Notes: generated by a model from the letters alone, not told the origin. A stretch of DNA of 64,000 nucleotides from Shinisaurus crocodilurus (GCA_021292165.1 CM037876.1:317406776-317470775), one strand, 5' to 3'; counted from the stretch's first letter, positions 31,116-42,858 are shown. Numbers and translations are program-made.

Positions 31116-31523
31116 TGCTAGATGGGATAACTCCCATCATCCCCAGCCAGCATGGCCAATGTATTCTGGCCCAGCTCACCATTGTAATGCAACCCCTGAG
31201 AGCTTCTCCAAAAAGAAATTCAGCCCTTGGGCTGAAAGAGGTTCAACCGCCGCCACCAGCAACAGCAGCACCTTCAGCTCAGAGGCTGGACCCAGGATGG
31301 GTCAGAACAAAAGGAGCAAGAGTTGGGCTCTGGGGAATGAAAAGAGGTTCCCTGCCTCTTGACTGTGTGACATCGGACCGGCTGTGCAGGGCGACAGCCC
31401 TACAGTAGAGGTATTCAAAACAAAAGGGATCATTAAGGTCATCCAAGTGGTTTCTGAAGCTCTGGATTGGCCATTTCAAAGGTGCCCTTGTGGGTTCATC
31501 ACCCAGATGGTGTCATGGCCATC
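31116..31523. other. No gene recognised
   Basis: CCCATCATCCCCAGCCAGC (31133-31151) is a leftover P2-like arm. The rest is unique-looking. Confidence 0.4.
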
Positions 31524-31786
31524 AGGAATCATGGGCTCAAGTTACAGGAAGCCAGATTCCGCCTGGACATCAGGAAAAACTTCCTGACTGTTAGAGCAAT
31601 AAGACAATGGAACCAACTACCTAGGGAGGTGGTGGGCTCTCCCACTCTGGAGGCATTCAAGGTGCGACTGGACAGCCATCTGTCAGGGATGCTTTGACTT
31701 GGGTTCCTGCATTGAGCGGGGGGCTGGACTTGATGGCCTTGTAGGCCCCTTCCAACTCTACTTTTCTATGATTCTATGATTCTAAG
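31524..31786 (+). pseudogene. CR1 3' fragment
   Basis: Encodes [18 protein letters not shown] and ends in the CR1 tail with repeated TTCTATGATTCTATG. 5'-truncated. Confidence 0.88.
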
Positions 31787-32080
31787 TACCTGCATGTTGC
31801 TGTAGTTTCAAGGACCCAACTCCCTTTAATCTGAGCCCATTCGCGCTGTGGCTCCCGCCCCTCTGCAGCCATCCAGAGCCTTAACATCAGCTTTCCCATG
31901 CTCCTCCTTCGAGAACCAAGATGGATTCCAGAGCCAAGGGGGCAGCGTCATGCCAACAAAATGCACAGCGCACAATACACGTGTCCAGAGAGTCAGCACG
32001 GCTGAGCTCCTCTGTAACCCTACTGCAATACTTTCAGTGAAGGAGAGCCCACCGGGCCCCGAGGCAGACACGGTCCCACT
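31787..32080. other. No feature recognised
   Basis: Unique-looking sequence up to the MITE array. Confidence 0.35.
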
Positions 32081-32088
32081 GTCTAAGG

Positions 32089-32853
32089 CAGTGTTCTCCA
32101 ACCTTGGGTCCCCAGATGTTTTTGGCCTACAACTTGCAGCATGCCCCAGCCATGGCTGGGGCATGCTGCGAGTTGTAGGCCAAAAACATCTGGGGATCCA
32201 AGGTTGGAGAGCACTGGTCTAAGAACACTGGAGAACATCTGGGGACCCAAGGTTGGAGAGCACTGGTCTAAGAACACTGGAGAACATCTGGGGACCCAAG
32301 GTTGGAGAACACTGGTCTAAGAACACCGGAGAACATCTGGGGACCCAAGGTTGGAGAACACTGGTCTAAGAACACCGGAGAACATCTGGGGACCCAAGGT
32401 TGGAGAACACTGGTCTAAGAACACCGGAGAACATCTGGGGACCCAAGGTTGGAGAACACTGGTCTAAGAACACCGGAGAACATCTGGGGACCCAAGGTTG
32501 GAGAACACTGGTCTAAGAACACCGGAGAACATCTGGGGACCCAAGGTTGGAGAACACTGGTCTAAGAACACTGGAGAACATCTGGGGACCCAAGGTTGGA
32601 GAACACTGGTCTAAGAACACTGGAGAACATCTGGGGACCCAAGGTTGGAGATGACTGGTCTAAGAACACTGGAGAACATCTGGGGACCCAAGATTGGAGA
32701 ACACTGGTCTAAGAACACCGGAGAACATCTGGGGACCCAAGGTTGGAGATGACTGGTCTAAGAACACCGGAGAACATCTGGGGACCCAAGGTTGGAGAAC
32801 ACTGGTCTAAAAACACCGGAGAACATCTGGGGACCCAAGGTTGGAGAACACTG
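32089..32853. mobile_element. Palindromic MITE P1 with amplified right end
   Basis: A P1 palindrome (32089-32216) is followed by 13 direct repeats of its own terminus. The whole block is flanked by an exact 8-bp duplication GTCTAAGG at 32081-32088 and 32854-32861. The inner junctions carry GTCTAAGA, one base different. So the complete 765-bp structure occupies one insertion site. Confidence 0.88.
32217..32853. repeat. 13 x 49-bp tandem array derived from MITE P1
   Basis: Each 49-bp unit is GTCTAAGA, a 9-bp spacer (ACACTGGAG or ACACCGGAG), and the 32-bp MITE terminus ending GGTTGGAGAACACTG. The period is exactly 49 throughout. Units 3-7 and 11-13 carry the CCGG form of the spacer; units 9 and 11 share a GAGATGACTG variant. 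That pattern indicates block duplications within the array. Confidence 0.95.
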
Positions 32854-32861
32854 GTCTAAGG

Positions 32862-33637
32862 GCTCCTCTTACCATTCTGACTCCACTCTGTTTGGCCATG
32901 TACCAGCGAGGGGAAGCACCCTGGTGAAGTCCAGCGGGGTTGCAGCCATATTCCTCTGCTTGCCGCGAAAGCAGAAAGAACCAGCAGAATGACGAAGTGC
33001 TCCGGTGCTGTGGAGGGACCGCCTTGCTTCGTGCAGTCCCTGTTTCTTTTGCCCTCTGTGATCCAGCGAGAGTTAGCCACTTGTCAAAGGCAGCAGGCGG
33101 AATAAAGCTTATTAGAATAAATCTTGAGGTTGATAGCCAGGCCCATCGCCGGGGGCCGGTCCAATCGCCAGGGAGGAACTGACCGTTCCGCTTCTCTCTG
33201 ACCTTGAGGAGCGAGGTGGCAGAGGCAGGCCGGCACACCCTGTGCAGTCCCTTGGATGAGGTCGGCCAGTGGCATCCATTCCTTTTTCCCCACCTGCATA
33301 ACTCATTTCGTTACTTCGCCTGAGGAAGTTGGACTCAGAAACCATCATCGCCAGTGCGATTCTCTTTGGGCTTTGTAATAAATTAGAGGAAGCCATAAAG
33401 GTTTCCAGCTATAAAGATTGATTTCCCACAGACACACACACACTTTCAAGACTACGGGCCGGGGGGGGGGGCGGACGGCGGACAGGCAGCCATAATGCAT
33501 ATATCTTTAAAGTTATATATGCTTAGTTCTGGGTGGCAAAACTTTCAGAGGGCCCCCGCTGCGAACTGCAGTCGGACGCACGTCATCCCAGAAGCAGCAG
33601 CGCAGCCCATCTTGCTGTGCCACCAGCTCGGATCCAG
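32862..33637. other. No gene recognised
   Basis: Unique-looking. The part at 33050-33415 (AATAAAGCTTATTAGAATAA, GTAATAAATTAGAGGAAGCC) could be conserved non-coding DNA. G-run at about 33462-33471. Confidence 0.4.
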
Positions 33638-33698
33638 CCCTAGCATGCTGGGAGTTGCAGGCCAAAAACATCTGGGGACCCAAGGTCGGAGAACACTG
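33638..33698. mobile_element. Half-copy of MITE P1
   Basis: GCATGCTGGGAGTTGCAGGC to GGTCGGAGAACACTG, right arm only. Confidence 0.75.
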
Positions 33699-34504
33699 CC
33701 CTTAGTGCCTGAGTCAGCCCCGCTGCGCCAGAAGGCTCCAGTTCATGACGCTGGAGGAGCAGCGTAACCAGATCCAGGATGCCTGAGAGCAAATCCCAAT
33801 TTGGGAAAGGTCTTGGCGGGGGGGGGGCACATTCCAGCAGTGGGCGGGGCCGAGACAGATGTCATGCTTACCAATTTGGACATTTCCCCACCAAGCACAC
33901 GAAACACCGCTCAGTTCTACGCGTGTCTACTCAGTAGTAAGCCCCAGGGCAACAGCTTTCAGGCCTGCAAACGAGGCCGGTGGCAGACTCCAGTGGGAGT
34001 GGGCCCTCGGCACGTTTCTGTTGATGCCCACCACCACTGCCAGCATCGCTGCCAACGAAGAAGCCCCCCACCCACCTACTGCTGCTGGAGTCCCTCACCC
34101 GGCCACCCTGCTTGCTTTTGAAACCCCTTGCCCGCCCGCCTGCCCGCCCACCCCCACCGCTGAACCCTCCCCACCCTTCATTTTGTTTTCTCTTCTCCTG
34201 CGTTCTGGGTGTTCCTGCTGCTTCTTTATCCCCCTGTTCAGCTCATCTTCTGTATCCACCTCATCCAAAGGGACATCAAAAGGATCAGGAGAATTCGTGG
34301 CAGATTGAACAAATGCATGAAGAAGGACAGGTCTATCATTGGCTACTAGCCAGGATAATGAAATGGAACACTCTCTGTGTTCAGCAGCAGTACCTATATC
34401 TGGTACTCAGAACGAACAATGGAAGAAGAGACGTTGCCTCCGCTGGTTTTTTTTTGGGGCTTCCCAGAGGCATTTGGCTGGCCACTGTGAGAACCAGATT
34501 CTTG
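33699..34504. other. No gene recognised
   Basis: Includes a short segment (about 33810-33860, CACATTCCAGCAGTGGGCGG) related to the hAT family at 16501. A C-rich stretch at 34060-34180 gives spurious open frames. Confidence 0.4.
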
Positions 34505-34512
34505 CACCTGAT

Positions 34513-34629
34513 CAGTGTTCTCCAACCTTGGGTCCCCAGATGTTTTTGGCCAACAACTCCCAGCATGCCCCAGCCAGCTTCGCTGTTGTAGGCCAAAAAC
34601 ATCTGGGGACCCAAGGTTGGAGAACACTG
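34513..34629. mobile_element. Palindromic MITE P1, copy 11
   Basis: CAGTGTTCTCC to GGAGAACACTG with a shortened right arm. Flanks CACCTGAT and CACTAGAT match at six of eight positions. Confidence 0.82.
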
Positions 34630-34635
34630 CACTAG

Positions 34636-34685
34636 ATGGACCCACCTTGGTCTGATCCAGCAAGGTTCTTCCTATGTTATTAATC
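34636..34685 (+). repeat. Dispersed repeat 3' fragment
   Basis: AGATGGACCCACCTTGGTCT and GATCCAGCAAGGTTCTTCC followed by TATGTTATT; probably the end of the family seen at 13690-13850. Confidence 0.45.
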
Positions 34686-34689
34686 ATTA

Positions 34690-35159
34690 GAGCCTGTTTG
34701 TATGAGTTGCTCCGGTGTTGGGCTCTGACTCCAGAACCATGAACAGAGGCGGTTGTTTGATGGCTGGGCAGCACCTGCAGAAATCTGGACACATTTTACC
34801 CTGATCCAGTAAAGCACATTGTTATGAGCAGCGAATCCAGATAGACATTGCAAGACTCATCCAAACGCCGTAGGATGTGATGTCTATATCTGATGTACAC
34901 ACGGGGGGGGGGGGGGCACACGGCTGCATCCAAAAAGCACCACTCGAGCTGGGTTTGCTGGCACGGCATCATTTGCGAGGACGTTTCTCCTGCTTTATGT
35001 GAATCAATGTGAGTCAAAATGCTTTTAGAAAGACCGGCTGTAAAAACGTAATATGAATAATTACTGCAAAGATTTGGGGAGTGCCAGTTAGCAGTGCTGA
35101 CCTTCTGTGAGAGAGCGACTTTCGTCTGCCCCAGGGGAAAAAACAGGCACTAGCCCTCT
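34690..35159. other. No gene recognised
   Basis: G-run near 34903-34914; otherwise unique-looking. Confidence 0.4.
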
Positions 35160-35470
35160 CGTCCTCCATCTCCCCTCTTTACTCAGTGTGTAATCAAGGG
35201 GGACAGATCTGCAGACCTCCTAAGCAGACTTCTGTTCTTCCTCATTAGGCTCTTTGTTCCAATCCTCTGCTTCCCATCTGGCTTTAAATATTCAGACGCC
35301 CCATCCAAATTGTCCCTTTGAGTACCTGTGCAGAGACATCTTTTGTGCCAGCCGTCCGACCGGTACCTCAAGTGCCTTAATTATGATGAATATCTTCTCA
35401 TCCCTCTGGATCTGTATCGGCACAATTCCCTAACTTGCCCATGCTTGTTAAAAACCATAAATCAATCTAC
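35160..35470. promoter_or_regulatory. Candidate conserved non-coding element
   Basis: Repeat-free DNA with CTTTAAATATTCAGACG, CTTAATTATGATGAATATC and AACCATAAATCAATC. The homeodomain-like cores and even composition suggest conservation; untested. Confidence 0.22.
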
Positions 35471-37239
35471 TCTGCCTGCCCCCTTCTAGGTGCAAAAGAG
35501 AAGTTCCCTGTGAGCATCTGTGGAGCATGTGCCTGAAAGAGATGTTTGTTTGGCAAACACTTCATCCTCTGTCCAGAAAACAAATCAGTGCAGCTGATTT
35601 GCCCTTTCCCCCCCCCCAGAAAAAAGGGGGGGAATCCAAGCTTCTGACACATTCCAGCCACTGTACAAAGCTCCTGTGTGTGCATTACCAGTGATGCTCT
35701 CTGGCCATCTCATGCATGAGTAACAAATGGGAGAAGGGTTGCCCTCATGGGAGATATCCAGGGCGGCTAAATGCGCACCTGTGCACAGGAGATGTGCAGC
35801 TAGAGAACACACAGCATCCACATCACTTTCTAAGAGCTTAAGGGGTAGAGAGAAGGTGAATCCATTAAAAGGCAGGTGGTCATCTAAACGAAAAATGCTC
35901 CGGTCAACTGACACGGCCCTCAGCACTGTTATGTGCTCAGCTGCAATCAGATCTATTCTGCTCAGTTTAACATTCAGTTTTGAATGACAAATTGACCACT
36001 GACCCATAAATTATAGATCAATGCATCCATGATCTCAACGCCAGGGATGGGGGTGGGAAGTCTTATCATATATATATTTTTTTGTTTTATGTTGGTCCAG
36101 GCTCTTGTTTCCAAACTAGTGCACCCACGGAAAGGAGAGAATTGATCATATCAAATGAAAGCCAAGCACATACTCACAGGCTTAGCCAGAAGAGCATCGC
36201 GTGGGCATTTCTATAACTAACCCACTCCTAAAAGGAATATGACAATTTTCTAGTTCTTTATCATCCTGAAATATGGTTTCTCCCTTCTTTACCCCTCTAT
36301 TGCTATTAATGCCATTAGAAATATTAACAGTTAACTGGAATTTCTTACTCTGCTCTTATGTACAGGAAATCACAGCATGCATTTATGAGCATCTCAGATC
36401 ATTTTAAAGAGGGGGGGGGGAAACATATCTTAAAACCCTGCAGTAAGACAGATTCCATGGGGAAAGTGGCTGAGGTCAAAATTTTGACCCCCATTTAAGT
36501 CTATCAAAGCACTGGTGCATTCTCCATTGAGTTATGGGGTTGACCTCTATTGACGATACCTCAGCTACGATGCACATGAAGGAAATGTGTACTCAGTGGG
36601 CACAATCCAGCGTAATATTCCCCTGCACAAGCCCCACTGAAATGATCTCACCTCCCATTGAAGCAAAGAGTATGTATAATTGCATAGCCTCTTGTTTGTC
36701 TCGTGCGACTCTTTCTTTCTTTCCTCCTTCCTTCCTTCCTTCCTTCCTTCCCCCCTCCCTCCCTCCCTCCCCTTCCTCCTTCTCTCTTTTCTCTTCCATT
36801 GTCTCAATTTATATTGGAAGCCCTTTGGGGCAGGGATTTAACTTTTCATCCCCAATGCCATCACCCATGTCTTCTACAGCCAGCCAGCAGGTGATAGAGG
36901 CCCAGAAGACACACGGATCTGGGGTCCTCCCTGTACATCAGTTGAGTGGGTGCTTGGAGGGACACTTCCAGTGGACCCAGGAGGGAGAACAGTGGCGTGG
37001 GTCAGGCCACCTGGAAGACCACCTGCTCCCCCGCAAGTCTGCCTGGGTTTTGAGCCTTTCAGGGGAGGCCCTTTGCGACGACACGGTCCCTTACACTTTA
37101 GGACCAGCCGCATAAACCCTTCTCAGGCTAAGCACCAACACTTAAAAACCTGAGAGGAGGGTCAAATGAAACCTTTCCCCTCCCAATGAGGGAAAAGATT
37201 AATACAGGATATTAAGGATCTAATTTAAATTTATGATAC
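35471..37239. other. No gene recognised; (TTCC)n-rich run
   Basis: A TTCC/CCTC pyrimidine run at about 36710-36795. G-run at 36411-36420. No recognisable coding domain or repeat otherwise. Confidence 0.45.
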
Positions 37240-37690
37240 TGTGGGTACAGTGTGTGTGTGTGTGTGCGTGTGTAGATTTAACAGTAATGTAGGTTAATAA
37301 CGCCAAGCTGACACGTAGGATTTGGGTAGCAAACAAAATAAAAATAAGTTTGTTTTAATTCTCAAAATCTTAGTTCCAGAACATAACTTTAAACCAGCCT
37401 ACCCCAAGCACTTTGTAATTAACCTAAGTCCCTATAACTCCTAATACTTTCACTCTTCAGACAAGCACTGATTTCTCTCAAAACTCCTGTCAGACAAGAC
37501 ACGAATAACTGTAAGAAGGAAAAGACAACAACCTGACTAACCCAACTCCCAACACACCCAAACCAACTAACCCTATCAGCACTCTCAACACACTCCCATA
37601 ACACACTAACTCTGACCTCACTCAACACTCCTTATATACTCCTCCCGCCACCCTTTCCAAGACATCACAAACCACACCCACTCAGTTCAA
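37240..37690 (-). promoter_or_regulatory. Candidate LTR or promoter region on the minus strand
   Basis: Read on the minus strand, a GC-balanced GGGTGGCGGGAGG block precedes the TATA-like AGTATATAAGG (plus-strand centre near 37635). It continues through G/T-rich leader-like DNA and ends near an A/T-rich stretch. The layout of an upstream region, TATA box and leader fits an LTR or a polymerase II promoter. No TG...CA termini or duplication could be fixed. Confidence 0.3.
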
Positions 37691-37774
37691 CATTCTGTAC
37701 GCACTAAACATACTTATGCAGACATACACCAGGGAATTGAATTGTGGGGTTACGCCACACCCCTCTCTCCGTCC

Positions 37775-38162
37775 CTCTGCCTTCAGAGGCATATTTGGTG
37801 GAGACGCGAGAGAGGGCCTTCTCAGTGGCTGCTCCCAAGCTCTGGAACTCCCTGTGGAGAGAGGCTCGCTCGGCTGGGTCCCCCCTGTCTCCTCTCTTTC
37901 GGGGGCAGGCAGAGACATTCTTATTCAGGCAAGCCTTGGGCATAAAAGCTGCCCCATTGCTGAAGGGGTTTTTAAATGGTTGGCACAGTCTATTTCTTTT
38001 ATCGTTGTGTTTTTAATTGCGTTTTTAATCTATTTGTTTTTATGGTGTGTGTTAATTAAGGTGTTGTTGTTGTTGTTGTTGTTTTTAATCTGGATGTTAT
38101 TGTCAGCCACCTTGCGCATCATTTTGGGGGAGAAAGATGGGATATAAATGAAACCAATAAAC
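37775..38162 (+). pseudogene. L2-like LINE C-terminus and 3' end
   Basis: The frame reads RAFSVAAPKLWNSLWREAR and FRGQAETFLFRQA, matching the last conserved segment of L2-type reverse transcriptases. It is followed by a T-rich 3' region with a (GTT)n run and GGGATATAAATG near the tail. The 5' part is absent. Confidence 0.75.
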
Positions 38163-38410
38163 AAACCATTGCAGCACAGTGATGCATGCCAGCTGTCACT
38201 CGGCCCTACTACAGAGATCATCTCTCCGTTTCCACCAAACCTGTGTGATGTGGGGAGTCATAGGTGGCTGGAGCAAGTACCAAGCTGGAGGGCTTGCTCC
38301 CGCTGAGGAGCCGTCCCGCAGGCACTGAGCCCCAGTCTCCAGATAGCCCAAGGCGGCTCGACAAAGCTGGCCAATACACTGCCCTGTGGAGCTGTTGTGC
38401 CACCTCTGAG

Positions 38411-38543
38411 CAGCTAGTTCTCCAACCTTGGTTCCCCAGATGTTTTTGGCCTACAACTCCCAGCATGCCCCAGCCAGCTACGCTGGCTGGGGCATGCTGG
38501 GAGTTGTAGGCCAAAAACATCTGGGGACCCAAGGTTGGAAGCT
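38411..38543. mobile_element. Palindromic MITE P1, copy 13
   Basis: Nearly complete palindrome; the ends are eroded (CAGCTAGTTCTCC left, GGTTGGAAGCTG right). No duplication visible. Confidence 0.75.
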
Positions 38544-38604
38544 GGCAGTCTTATAACAGAGCTGGTGGCTTCGCCTCCCCCTGGATCTTCTCAGGGCTCA
38601 GCTC

Positions 38605-38711
38605 TGCCATATCCTCCAGATGTTTTGGACTACAACTCCCCCACATTCCTGACCATTAGACGTGCTAGCTGGGGCTGATGGGAGTTGAAGTCCAAAGCAT
38701 CTGGAAGGCAA
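38605..38711. mobile_element. MITE P2-like palindrome, diverged
   Basis: CCTCCAGATGTTTTGGACTA and GTCCAAAGCATCTGGAAGG form imperfect inverted arms around CTAGCTGGGG. Confidence 0.6.
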
Positions 38712-39009
38712 TGAGAGTAGAAATGAGGGAGTAGAAATGCAGCTCCCAGAGGTTCCCAACAGTCAGAGCCAGATTGCATGTGAGGCATCTTTACCTCTGA
38801 AGACTGAAGGATACCCTCAGCCTGTCTGGCGGAAGTCTCTAGATTTCTTTGAGTCAGCGAGGAATGCTGGTGCAGATTTTGATCAGTGCAATGGAACTAG
38901 GAGAGGGGGTGTTTAACCCTTTCTTCTCACCATTTCCCCAAACTAAGTCCCCCCTCAAAGTTGCTATTAGCCCCAAAGGAAGAGGAAATACAAGGAGAAG
39001 ATACAGGAG

Positions 39010-39011
39010 AT

Positions 39012-39052
<41 letters not shown>
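39010..39052. repeat. (GT)n microsatellite
   Basis: About 20 uninterrupted GT units after ATGA. Confidence 0.95.
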
Positions 39053-39053
<1 letters not shown>

Positions 39054-39662
39054 CTAATAGTAGATCTGTATCAGATCACTTTGTGGCTGCCTTAATTTTA
39101 AAAAAAATGTTGGGGGTGGATCATGGGTCTGCAGGATGATACGGTTTGGGCCGGAACACACCACATGATCATCAGTACTTTATCTCAGATGATCTGCTCT
39201 GCCCTGTTGAGCTTTTCCATGGCAACATTTGTCATGCTGACTCTGAGTGCTGGTAGCTCTTTTAAGGGTTTCATCTGGCATGCAACCGTGAGCTCTTGTC
39301 CTGCTCTGCCTGGAATTCCTTCATCTGCTCTGGGCAATGAGTCAAGCAAGAAAGCACCACATGCTACAGGCAACCGGATTTTAAGAGCCGTTTCAACCGC
39401 AGGGACCAGCCCAGGACTTGGAGTTGGTTTCAGGGCCATGGAGAGCAGCCCTGCAGCAAGACTTCGGGCAAACTGCCCCAGCACTGGCTGCAACTGCAAG
39501 CAATTGACTGGGATTGGTAGCCAGCCCAGGAGGGTCTTTCTGGAAGCTCCACCCCCTCAGGTGGAGGGGCAGCAGCCTTTTCCTAGCTCCTCCTGGGAAG
39601 TGAAGGCTGGAAAAGTGAGGAACCAGCAGCCTGAGGTCCAGTCCTTGGACTCAGCGGGCAAT

Positions 39663-40080
39663 GGGCATGTTTAGCCTTCAGAACTGGGCATGTTTAGCCT
39701 TCAGAAGAGGAGAATGAGGGGAGATATGATCGCACTCTTCCAGTATTTGAAGGGATGTCACACAGAGGAGGGCAAAGATCTCTTCTCGGTCATCCCAGTT
39801 TGCAGGACACGGAATAATGGGCTCAAGTTACAGGAACCTAGATTCCACCTAAACATCAGGAAAAATTTCCTGACTGTCAGAGCAATAAGACAATGGAATC
39901 AACTACCTAGGGAGGTCGTGGGTTCTCCCACTCTGGAGGCATTCAAGGTGCAGCTGGACAGACATCTGTCAGAGATGCTTTGACCTAGATTCCTGCATTG
40001 AGCAGGGGGTTGGACTCGATGGCCTTGTAGGCCCCTTCCAACTCTACTTTTCTATGATTCTATGATTCTATGATTCTATG
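39663..40080 (+). pseudogene. CR1 3' fragment with duplicated 5' junction
   Basis: Encodes [20 protein letters not shown] and [11 protein letters not shown], then the CR1 tail with three TTCTATGA repeats. The first 23 bp of the copy (GGGCATGTTTAGCCTTCAGA plus ACT) are present twice in tandem at 39663-39685 and 39686-39708, apart from the last two bases. Confidence 0.88.
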
Positions 40081-42800
40081 GCACCTCTTCGAATTCCCGT
40101 GGATAGGATATGTGGTGCATGGCTTTGGGCCCAAGAAGGACTGGTGACAGGTTCTGGTGGCTCCTTGGAGTCACTGCCACTGGAGGTTTCTGCCTTTGAT
40201 GGCTCCTAGTCCTATGCTATGACTGCTCCCCACTCTGACCTCTTTACTTCAAGGTTCCTTTTATCCCCAATTTTTAAGTAGAAGGGTTTGTTTCCTACAT
40301 TTTTCATTGTGTTTGATTATTCTCAGGATGACCTCTTCTGTCGCCGCCGCCACCGCCTCTGAGGTGTGGTCATGGAGTTTATTTCTTTCCTCATGACCTC
40401 TTGTGCGATGAAAATGTTCTTCTGAATTTACATCACTGCTGTATCCTTGTCTTTTTAAAGGGCACCATCATTGTCTTCCGCATTCAGCTGAAGTGGACTC
40501 CTTCCCTTCTTGATGCTGATTGGAATTCTCTCATTGTACGCTGGTTTGGGTCCAATTCAGCACATAGCTGCCCTTTTCCTCACTGGGGGCCTCTCAAAGC
40601 CAGCAGTTTCCTCATTCTGGAGTTCCATCTGGTAAAGAATCTGGTGCTTTGGGTTGGGTTGCAAGATTGGCAACTCCATGCCTTAGTAGTCAGAAGCTCA
40701 TCTCTGGAGTCTCTGGAGAACTGGAGCCATCTCTACACTTCTGATACTTCTCAGGGAAAACAGAAGACCAAGGAGAAGGCGTTCCATAGCTGGGATGTAA
40801 CTGAAAGTTGCCTGAATCCCACCATAATATTTTGGCTATAAACATTGTTACCAACTCAGGCCAAGGCTTTGAATATAATATGTATTGTTTCCTTTGTCCC
40901 CTGTAGATTAACACCATGGTGTACTGGCAATACTTTTGCCAGTATTTTTTATTTATTATTTAAATACTCATTGTAGATGTATTTGACACCTTGTTTGGTT
41001 TATCTTTTTCTTCCTGTAATGGTAAGACTCAAGGGCAAAGTTATATGTTGAAGAGAGAGACAGAGAAAGACAGAGAGATAGACAGAGAGATAATTATTTG
41101 AATTAATCTGATTAATAAAAAATCCTTTAGTCTGTTCTATGTTAATTAGAGTTAATTAAACTTAATAAAATTATTCCAATTATTCTGTTATTCTGTTCTA
41201 TGTTAATTAACGTGTATTAAACTTTATAAAATTATTCCAGTTATTCAGTTATTCTATTCTATGTTCATTAGAGTTCATTAAACTTTATAAGGTTATTCCA
41301 GTTGAAGTGACTTTAGACTTTTGTTTCTGTAAAGTCCATGAAGGAAATACCAAGTACATTAGTCTGGAGGCTAGAGACAGATTTTAATTCTTCATTTGTA
41401 ATCTGTTCCACTTCCCTGCCACACATCTCGTAGCATCTGGGCTATGCACTGATGGCTCTCTGTAAAATAATGATGGTGACAAATGGGAAAATACAAATGA
41501 GTGGAAAACCACAAGAATCTGAAAGTGTCAATAGAAATATAATTTCAATGTTTACATGCAACCTCTGAATAGGAAATACATCATTGTATAATAATCCCAT
41601 AATATACACATACAGAGCTGTAGATTACAATTTTTAAAACGATGATTCAAGAAGATATTTTAGATGGGTTCCTGGTATACTACCGTTTTGAGTAACAGTA
41701 ATCTTTTTCAAACAGTTCTTTCGATTCACACTAATTATTAGTAGCAGGAGCCATATCCACCTCACTGAGGATTATTCAAGGCTACTGAGTGATAGCAGGA
41801 TGATATTCCACTCTCAGAAGACTGTTCAAAGTTTTCTTCAAAGTACAAATGCAAATTTCTTGTCTCAATGTTTTCTTTATTGGTGAGAAGTCTTCTAACC
41901 CTCTACATCATGCATATTTATCTGTATAGAGTATAAGCAAATGCTCCATGAGCTGCAATAGGTAATTGCTCACTGCTGATTTGCATATTCTGATGTGAAC
42001 TTTGGCTGGTCCCAACAAACGTAATATACTTTCATGATCTTGGAATTCTAATCGATATATATATAGTTCCTGCAGTCAATTTAAAGATGTGGGGATCTCA
42101 AAGATTGATCTCAGCATTGCTTTGTGTCAACAGCCCTTAAGACCCCTCACGGCTCACGCTAAAGGTTTGGATATGTCCTGACTCACCACCTGCCTCTCCA
42201 AATGCTACCCCCATCGCTTCAGCCACCTGGATGCAGGCAAGGAGTTGGCAACCCATGACCTGGAGATTAAACTCATGGGAGAGCTAAGTACCGTCTGAAA
42301 TTATATCAGTGAAGAATGGACGTGGAAGAAAACCAAGCAAATAACAATATTTCAAGGCAGTGGGCTTAGAAATCCCAAATGTCTCCCTCCGGAGGCAAAT
42401 TAATCCTCCTACAGGCAGTTAAATAAATAAATGTTCTGCCACATGAGCCTTTCAAACCAGCTCAAAAAAGCAACCGACTTCCACCGTTCATACCCTTCCT
42501 TGACTCTTGAGATGCTGGAGCTCAACACTGGCCTTGAAGACGCACTGCTTGACTGGGAAGCCCTCCCCCCATTGTCCCAGATGTGTGGGAGGCTGATTCT
42601 GGTTATGCAGTAGTGTGGGGAATGCACTCTGCACACACTCAAGGAGCCCCTCTTATTTAAATGCTCCGGCTCCGAATCAGGCCAGGTTCCATGGCTCAAG
42701 CTGCGCTAAATCCTGCCTTACAGTTACTCCCCATGGAATCACCACATCTGGAAGTGGCAGGGAGGGCATCGGAGTCCATTCATCATGACCTTGTTGCTGC
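40081..42800. other. Long gene-free stretch
   Basis: AT-rich in the middle. It contains a purine-rich AGAGAGACAGAG run (about 41053-41090) and a 61-bp tandem repeat (listed separately). No coding domain or known repeat was recognised in the remainder. Confidence 0.5.
41131..41305. repeat. 61-bp AT-rich tandem repeat, about 3 units
   Basis: TCTGTTCTATGTTAATTA recurs at 41131, 41192 and (as TCTATTCTATGTTCATTA) 41253, each followed by TAAAATTATTCCA-like sequence. Confidence 0.8.
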
Positions 42801-42858
42801 AGCCTTCCCCAACCTGGTACCCTACAGAATTTGTTGGACTACGACTCCCATCATCAGC
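42801..42858. mobile_element. MITE P2 half-copy
   Basis: CAGCCTTCCCCAACCTGGTA through TTGGACTACGACTCCCATC; only the left arm. Confidence 0.65.

Noticed and set aside
32217..32853. A CRISPR-like array
   Set aside because: Units are directly adjacent repeats with no unique spacers, and they derive from a MITE terminus in a vertebrate-type genome.
39123..39674. A 183-codon frame with plausible amino-acid composition
   Set aside because: No recognisable domain, no splice or promoter context, and an opposite-strand frame over the same DNA. I cannot separate it from chance.
40401..40841. A 146-codon frame in the long gene-free stretch
   Set aside because: No domain and Cys/Trp-rich random-looking text; not supported.
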